DNA of 64,000 bases, from the NCBI GenBank assembly GCA_013396915.1, contig VWZL01000267.1, positions 664,943 through 728,942 of the forward strand. Reading direction: 5' to 3'. The translations under genes and the position numbers were made by a program. Numbering within the stretch: position 1 is the first letter of the stretch; each line of letters begins with the position of its first letter. This DNA is from Stercorarius parasiticus. Taxonomy: Eukaryota > Chordata > Aves > Charadriiformes > Stercorariidae. Of the stretch, positions 59,061 to 64,000 are shown piece after piece. The notes below the pieces were generated by a model. That model searched no databases and was not told the origin of the DNA. It saw only the letters and a program-made list of their open reading frames with translations.

Positions 59061-59170
59061 CATAGAATCGTTCCTGGTTGGAAAAGACCTTTAAGATGGT
59101 CGAGTCCAACCGTTAACCCACCACTGCCCCATGTCCCTCAGCACCACGTCACTGAGGCTTTGCAGCCAGC
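59061..59170 (-). mobile_element. CR1 LINE 3'-end fragment
   Basis: CATAGAATCGTTCCTGGTTG, GAAAAGACCTTTAAGATGGT and CGAGTCCAACCGTTAACCC are the reverse complement of the 3' end of one CR1 subgroup, tail first. It is 5'-truncated to about 110 bases; the right edge is approximate. It differs clearly from the copies at 19.4 and 49.8 kb, so it comes from another CR1 lineage. Confidence 0.88.
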
Positions 59171-60102
59171 AGCAACCGTAACTTCAGTCTACAGCTGATT
59201 AAAGGCAGAGACAATGCCCAAAGACCTCAACACAAATCTTTTAATTGGCCACCTGTATACTGAACAGAGTTTTCGGACTCTGCTGGCTCCCCTCTCCAGC
59301 ACACGCACACCACAATCTGATCTATGTGTCCACCTTCACAGGTGTCACTGACACTTCAGAGGTTGTCCCAGAATTTCATGAAAATTAAATTATCTGTTTA
59401 CACTTACCTGTTTACACTTTGACTGTTTTTTGATGGACTACAGAAAGCCATTAACAGCTTATCAGCCATGATCTAGGTGTTTAGCAGTTCCCACTAATAG
59501 TTTGACAAGTCTAAGAATTAGGCATTGTCTTTTTCAAGCCTTCATTCTACCCCTTCTTTAGTTTAAATCCCAGTTTCTTATTTGCTTGTAAGCTAAAGCT
59601 ATTGGAAAAATCCTACAATGAAGGCAAGCCTGGTTTTGTTTTGCCTGTTGTTCTAACGCATATGCAAAAGCTCTCCAGGTCTTCAAAAGCTGGCCCTGGC
59701 AGGTCATCTCCCAGCAGAGCTCTCAAGAAAGCTTCCTTCACCTGGGAATAAAAACCAAAGCACAGCCTCTGCCCATTGCCTGATTTTGCATCTCTTTTTC
59801 CTATTCATCCATTTTTGTATTGCCTCTTCTTAACAATCCCAAGCAGTAGATACGTATCAGCAAAGAATATATATCATCGGGAATTACAAGCAAATATTCC
59901 CAAGCAACGTTACAGTTGAAGAATAATTCAAGGTAAGAATAATACATTACTTATCTGGAACACGTTATTTGTGCTCCTGATTCATTTTCTTTGCAATGCA
60001 CCACGCTTTGCTCGTGTATAAGAACACCTGCTGGCTGATATACAACACTCCCACACTAGAAACAATCTTACAACCCAAACAGTATTAAACTTCAAGTAAA
60101 AC

Positions 60103-60119
60103 TAAATAAATAAATAAAT
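60103..60119. repeat. (AAAT)4 microsatellite
   Basis: Four AAAT units in an A-rich stretch. Short and unremarkable. Confidence 0.85.
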
Positions 60120-61275
60120 CGATCAAATGCGTCTTGCTCAAGGTCCATTACCACCAAATCCTTCCTGCCTTGATGGTCAGAAACAAAATGCTCTCTCCAA
60201 GTCTCTTCTCAGTGAACTCGTTAGTGGACTTGCAATACACATGGGGTCCAAATCCTGAACACCTATTGCCGATGTTCTGATGCGGACGTTACACATCTAC
60301 AGAGCAATAAGATCAATAAATGAGTTTTAGAAAAGGCTGACAACATAAATCCAGAAAAAGCAAGCCTGGGCATATAACGACATGAAAAAGTGGGTTTTTT
60401 TCAGGTTCTGAATTGCTTCAGATTCTCTTCAGATTGCCCGTTAGCAACTTTAAAAGGGTGTATGATTAAAGTCATGCACAAAATCAAAGTCCAGCATGAG
60501 AAACAGTACCAGCGGGCAGCCCGGAGCCAACTGGTGTGGGTGGGCAAAACGGATGAGTGCCTGTACGTACGTCATAGCCTTCTGAAGACAGAATACGATA
60601 AATGAGTAATAATATGCTAAATAATGCACAGGCCAGTGTATGGCGCAGTGATGTTGTAGCTTCTGGTGTATGTGTGTCTCTGTGTGTGTACACATACGCA
60701 TATTTGCTGCTATTTTAGTTTTGCTCATATAGGCAACGGTATCTTGAGAGCTCATTAGTAGCGGGTTAAGTGCTTTTTGCCTTCCTAAATGTCACGATTT
60801 GATATTTAATAAATGCCAAGGAATCTCGCCAGACGTCAAGCGTGGCTGCCTTTGCACTGCCTCTTTAGCACACAACCCTTGCTCTGTGGTAACCAACACG
60901 TCGCCTCTCCTCCATAAATTAAGAGAACAGCTGTAAAACGTCGGAAATGAGTGACATGTCTAGAGCATTCTGGTACTAAGCAATGGGGTTTTTTTTCATT
61001 TTCAGACTTTACTGAAAAATGGTCTACTGACTGAGAAAGCTTAAATTCTTAACAAAATCAGCTGGCTACTTAAATGACAAAAACTACTCTAAGATGGAGT
61101 TCTTATAAAATTTTAGGGCTAACTTCTCAGTAATAAACAACGTAAACATAAATAAAATTTCTGCACCAAACACTGACTATGTTGAAGTATAGGGCGTAAA
61201 GAACTAAACTTTATCCATTAGTAGTCTTACTATTTGAACAAAAATGCAGTAGGAGATCTCAGGTACGCTCTTGTT

Positions 61276-61291
61276 AAAAAAAAAAAAAAAA
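61276..61291. repeat. A16 homopolymer
   Basis: Sixteen A, then TT, then eight A. It does not follow a recognised retroelement or processed transcript, so it is treated as low-complexity sequence. Confidence 0.85.
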
Positions 61292-63584
61292 TTAAAAAAA
61301 ACAATGAAAGAACAACTGAGTGCCAATACAGATGATTCTATAGCAACGCCCAATTTAAGTGATTAGAATTTTCATTTCATCTCATTTTCATTAACTGGAA
61401 GCTTTGGTCTTGCCTAGTAGAATACCAAAGTACCAGAGACCGGCCAGGTTACTCACCGAGAGGTTACTGGTATTTACAGCTTTGAAGAACCTCTCTCTGA
61501 TGCTGTAGGCAAGGGATCATACCAGCAAACCCCTGCAAAATAGGTAATTTGGCTTGCAGCGACCTGTGCAACCACAACAAACATTAATATTTAAAGTTCA
61601 TCAATTCATGTGGTTATGTCGTATAGTTATAAACATTTTTAAGAGTTGACAAGAGTTCATTTTTGCAAAATCAGGAAACAACTGTGCAATTCTTCTTTTT
61701 AAATTATTGCTCCTCCCAACAGTAGTGCAAAAGAAAATCAAGTAAATATTAGATAATGTTTTAGTACATCCCAGGCTCTGATTTGGTTTTATTCTGCTAG
61801 GAATCTAAAAGAAATACAAAGCCTAAGAAATGAGAAAGAGATTGATTAACTAGTCTGCTTTATTTATTATTGAGCAAGAAACCATTTTCATTTGCATCTT
61901 AGTTAGAAAAAGGGATGTATTGGCTTAGAGTACTCCAAGGAAACCTCAGCTCATTCAAGGCAATTACATTTGTATTTGTTTAAATTATGTGAGCATTAAA
62001 AATGCTGCTTTACTTGCCAGTTTTGTAAAATAACATGTAACAGATGCTTCAGAACTGTTCTGTTTATTTGAGGGAAATAAGTATATTTTTATCCCAGGTA
62101 TTTACAAGAACGCACAGACGACACAGGAGGTGCATTCTGTGAGCGTTCCCTCAGACATTTCTCAAGTTGCCTAGGTTACACCTGGGCTGCCAGGATGATT
62201 TTTTTCCTTTTCTTTTAATCGCTACTTTTGTTACAGCAGGGAGAGGATTCCTGACAGCCAGTCTTGGCCTGGAACATGCCGTGAGAAGGGTTTGGGTTTT
62301 TTCCATGTCTTCTCTGAGGACTTTCTCACTGAGTGTGCTCCTGCATTGAGGCTCATATTGAAGGTTTGGTGGGGCAGTGTCCGTTTTCACCACTTAGACG
62401 TGTCAGATATTAACACCGGCCAAACACTGGCGATAGAATCACTTAAAAACAGACGGGAGTTTCCACATTCAGAATCTTTGCCAGCAATTGTGATCCATGT
62501 TTTTCTATCTAATATCTTTGTGACAATTCTTCCTTCCTTGGCTCTGGTTCCTTACTTCACAGGAAATTTATTAGCATACATTAATCTCGTACACCTCTTC
62601 TGCATAGCTTAGCTGTAGCTGTATCTCCTCATTTATATTTATTACCTCCTTTATTTATATAAGGTGAAGTATTGTGTTCAGGGTGTCCCCTCCTAGAATA
62701 CTAATTGCTTCCGATATTTTAGGCACTTATGCTTTTGAGTATCTAACTTAAAATAACTGAGAAAAAAGGGGTTTTTGTTTGCTTGCGGCTTCATCGCTTA
62801 CCAGAGGATGCTCTCTGTTGAGCTGAGGCAAAAGAGTAAGATCATTCGCACTCCAAGGTGACTCGTCCTTCCATGGAGGCAGAAAACAAGCCAGGACAGG
62901 AAAAGACCTGGAAAAGCTTCTCCTGGCGTCTATGGACATTGATTAACCCAATGCCAGAGAGTCATAATTTATGATAATCTGAGTTCAAACAGAAGGTGAT
63001 CTATGAATGTCATGCTATTATCCTTATTCTTCTTCATTATTAATGAGAACGATATTAACCTCTCCCATCAGCAGGGTTAAATCTTACCACCAATGCACCT
63101 ACAACACTGCAAGTTGTAATGACTTTTCTCTTATTCCCACTTCAGATAGGCACTTCTCATCACATTTTAAATTCTGTTTCATTCTACCAGTGAAATGAAC
63201 ATTTATATACCTCACCCACGCTTTTGATACATTTTAAAACTACACAATCGATGAACAGCAAACCTAGAGACATTATTTTACGCCACTGTAAAATTTAATC
63301 AACCAAACAGAAGTTTGTTTCAAATGAGTGTTCCTTTCTTTACTTTGCTTAAAGAAACATTGCACTGCTTTCCTTCTACCTTCCCTACTGACAATTAATT
63401 AATGTGGAAGTATATCCTCCAATAGAGGCTATTGGAGCTCACAGACCTTGTTCCATGACTAATAATTCCACGCGGAAATTTTTTGTTCCCCAACAGATTC
63501 CTATCACGCAGAATAAAGAGCCCTTGTTTAAGAGCATCCAGACTGGTTACAAATATATGGTACAGAAAGATACAGATATCTAGA

Positions 63585-63613
63585 GATATATATACACACA
63601 CACACATATATAC
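63585..63613. repeat. Compound (AT)n(AC)n(AT)n microsatellite
   Basis: AT units, seven AC units, then AT units again. Symmetrical in layout to the repeat at 52792-52841 but much shorter. Confidence 0.9.
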
Positions 63614-64000
63614 GGTATAGAGAGCAGAACTCACTTCAGGGGAAACCCCTTCTCAGCTTTCCCAGGTTTGGATGACTAGGGAAAACGGACGGCAGACCAC
63701 TGCTAGATTACGAGGAAAGGTACACTAGATGCCTGCACAGTGACTTTGTACTGGTATAAGCTGATTCACTGTGAGAATTCTAATTATATGAGTTGATAAA
63801 ACTTGAAGTTGTGTGGAATAATAGCAGGGGCTGCTTTTCAAAATGCACCCACAACCCTTGCACTCCCGCCCACGGCGTTTTCTTTCTAACCTCTCTCCAG
63901 ACCCTGCCCATGTTGGTCATAGTAATTTACTCTTTGCATTTCAGCATTACATACAGCCTTTAATTATTGCGTATTAATCCCGCTCCACAGAGTGTACCTG

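Larger units (their letters stand above)
59171..64000. other. Unique non-coding sequence, no gene seen
   Basis: No recognised repeat other than short A/T and dinucleotide tracts. Open frames are short, and the longest (62292-62612, plus strand, 106 codons) matches nothing I know. Confidence 0.6.

Noticed and set aside
59133..59150. RE1-like TCAGCACCACG half
   Set aside because: It lies inside the CR1 3' end and only the left half matches.
1..64000. tRNA, rRNA, CRISPR arrays, bacterial operons and phage genes
   Set aside because: Looked for and not seen. The CR1 and LTR elements and the composition are those of a bird nuclear genome.

Overview
This window looks like non-coding DNA from a bird nuclear genome. 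Three things support that. The base composition is AT-rich with dispersed low-complexity tracts. There are several chicken-repeat-1 (CR1) LINE copies ending in the CR1-type ATTCTGTG-like 3' tail. There is also one solo retroviral LTR of a type I recognise from avian genomes, with terminal TG...CA and a perfect 5-bp target-site duplication. I recall that LTR family from non-galliform birds, so a neoavian host is my best guess, held weakly. I found no exon of a known protein-coding gene, no tRNA or rRNA, no CRISPR and nothing bacterial. The longest open frames (150-210 codons) either lie inside repeats or look like chance frames, so the window is best read as intergenic or as part of a very long intron.

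Layout: 1-14196 is unique sequence with a G/T tract near 2.3 kb, its C/A mirror near 9.5 kb, a CTCF-like site at 11.7 kb and an enhancer-like POU/SOX cluster at 12.9-13.2 kb. An internal CR1 fragment (minus strand) lies at 14.2-14.7 kb and a short CR1 3' end at 19.4 kb. The largest element is a decayed plus-strand CR1 at 21.8-23.8 kb. It contains a 294-bp segment repeated in tandem around a single N, probably an assembly-join artefact. From 23.8 to 43.7 kb the sequence is unique with scattered candidate regulatory motifs, including an E-box plus CRE pair, a DR5 retinoid-type element and a G-quadruplex motif. At 43.7-44.3 kb there is an inverted CR1 arrangement bordering a second N, at 49.8-50.2 kb a CR1 3' end whose reading frame is still open, at 54.56-55.16 kb the solo LTR, and at 59.06-59.17 kb another CR1 3' end.

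No genes work together here. The history of the window is one of retroelement insertion and decay. The most useful observations are the exact LTR boundaries with target duplication, the two N-linked assembly irregularities inside CR1 copies, the inverted CR1 that fits twin priming, and a handful of motif clusters worth testing for conservation. I did not find a new biological system, and the motif-based calls are hypotheses.
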